This document shows, piece by piece, positions 52,487 through 52,643 of a DNA stretch of 52,643 nucleotides. How positions within the stretch are numbered: the stretch's first letter is position 1; every line of letters begins with the position of its first letter. A program made the position numbers and the translations under genes. A model generated the notes under the pieces. It searched no databases. It saw only the letters and a list, made by a program, of their open reading frames with translations, and was not told the origin of the DNA. The DNA is from Sphingomonas bacterium (GTDB taxonomy: Bacteria > Pseudomonadota > Alphaproteobacteria > Sphingomonadales > Sphingomonadaceae): assembly GCF_028292945.1 (NCBI RefSeq), contig NZ_JAQGLJ010000088.1, positions 1-52,643 on the forward strand. Direction: 5' to 3'.

Positions 52487-52643
52487 TCAGCAGCGCGCCA
52501 GCAGTTCTGCCGTCAGCGCCTGCTCCCGCGCGATCGCGTCGGCGAGCGGCGCGTAAGGAACGCGGCCCGCCGCGTGCGGGGTATGCTCAACCATCCCGGT
52601 CGGACGATCGCGCCGGTCGTCCCAGCCGGGATGGTTGAGGATC
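52487..52643 (-). CDS. C-terminal end of an unidentified gene (cut by window edge)
   Basis: The minus strand is open from the window edge to a TGA at 52487, reading ILNHPGWDDRRDRPTGMVEH and ending AIAREQALTAELLARC. About 51 residues are visible, with good coding character, but no recognised family. Confidence 0.55.
   Translation of the reverse strand, partial: ILNHPGWDDRRDRPTGMVEHTPHAAGRVPYAPLADAIAREQALTAELLARC

Overview
The window is high-GC DNA from an alphaproteobacterium, most likely a Sphingomonas-like member of the Sphingomonadales. The evidence is three very large TonB-dependent receptors, spinster-type MFS and M28/S9 peptidase gene content, ATGA/GTGA-coupled operons, and a CCGGA-type REP palindrome familiar from these bacteria. 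This placement is inferred from protein character, not from a marker gene.

Region 1 (1-11.9 kb) begins with decayed mobile DNA (integrase and IS6-type transposase fragments). A catabolic locus follows, all on the + strand: IclR regulator, MFS transporter, MDR oxidoreductase, M28-like metallohydrolase with an altered active site, TonB receptor, S9 peptidase and a hydantoin/Asp-Glu racemase-type enzyme. It looks like uptake and breakdown of a peptide-like or cyclic amide compound, but the substrate cannot be read from sequence.

Region 2 (11.9-20.6 kb) holds a TonB receptor coupled to an SGNH/GDSL-like hydrolase, then a dct set: DctA symporter divergent from a DctB/DctD-type two-component pair. 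The regulator lacks the sigma-54 contact loop (GAFTGA).

Region 3 (21.2-32.6 kb) is the most unusual part. Two sulfotransferase-like genes flank a short protein with a class II terpene cyclase DxDD motif. Facing them is an ABC glycan exporter (Wzm/Wzt-type) interleaved with a Coq4-family protein, an unrecognised 122-residue protein and a decayed gene, headed by a GT4 glycosyltransferase. Divergent from that is a UbiA-family prenyltransferase and a GT2 glycosyltransferase. The combination suggests export of a sulfated glycoconjugate carrying or built on an isoprenoid/quinone-like moiety. A glucokinase that appears to start at CTG closes the block, next to a tiny remnant of edd.

Region 4 (33.2-52.6 kb) is more ordinary: a tRNA-Thr behind a triplicated -35 element, aminopeptidase P, two class C beta-lactamase-fold hydrolases, a third TonB receptor, an AmpG-like permease, DacB, a D-aminoacylase-type amidohydrolase, 3-methyladenine glycosylase, exonuclease III, a MOP-family flippase, a CDP-alcohol phosphotransferase, a DUF2141 protein, a broken class V aminotransferase and a lactate monooxygenase-type flavoenzyme. 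Several of these fit peptidoglycan-fragment recycling.
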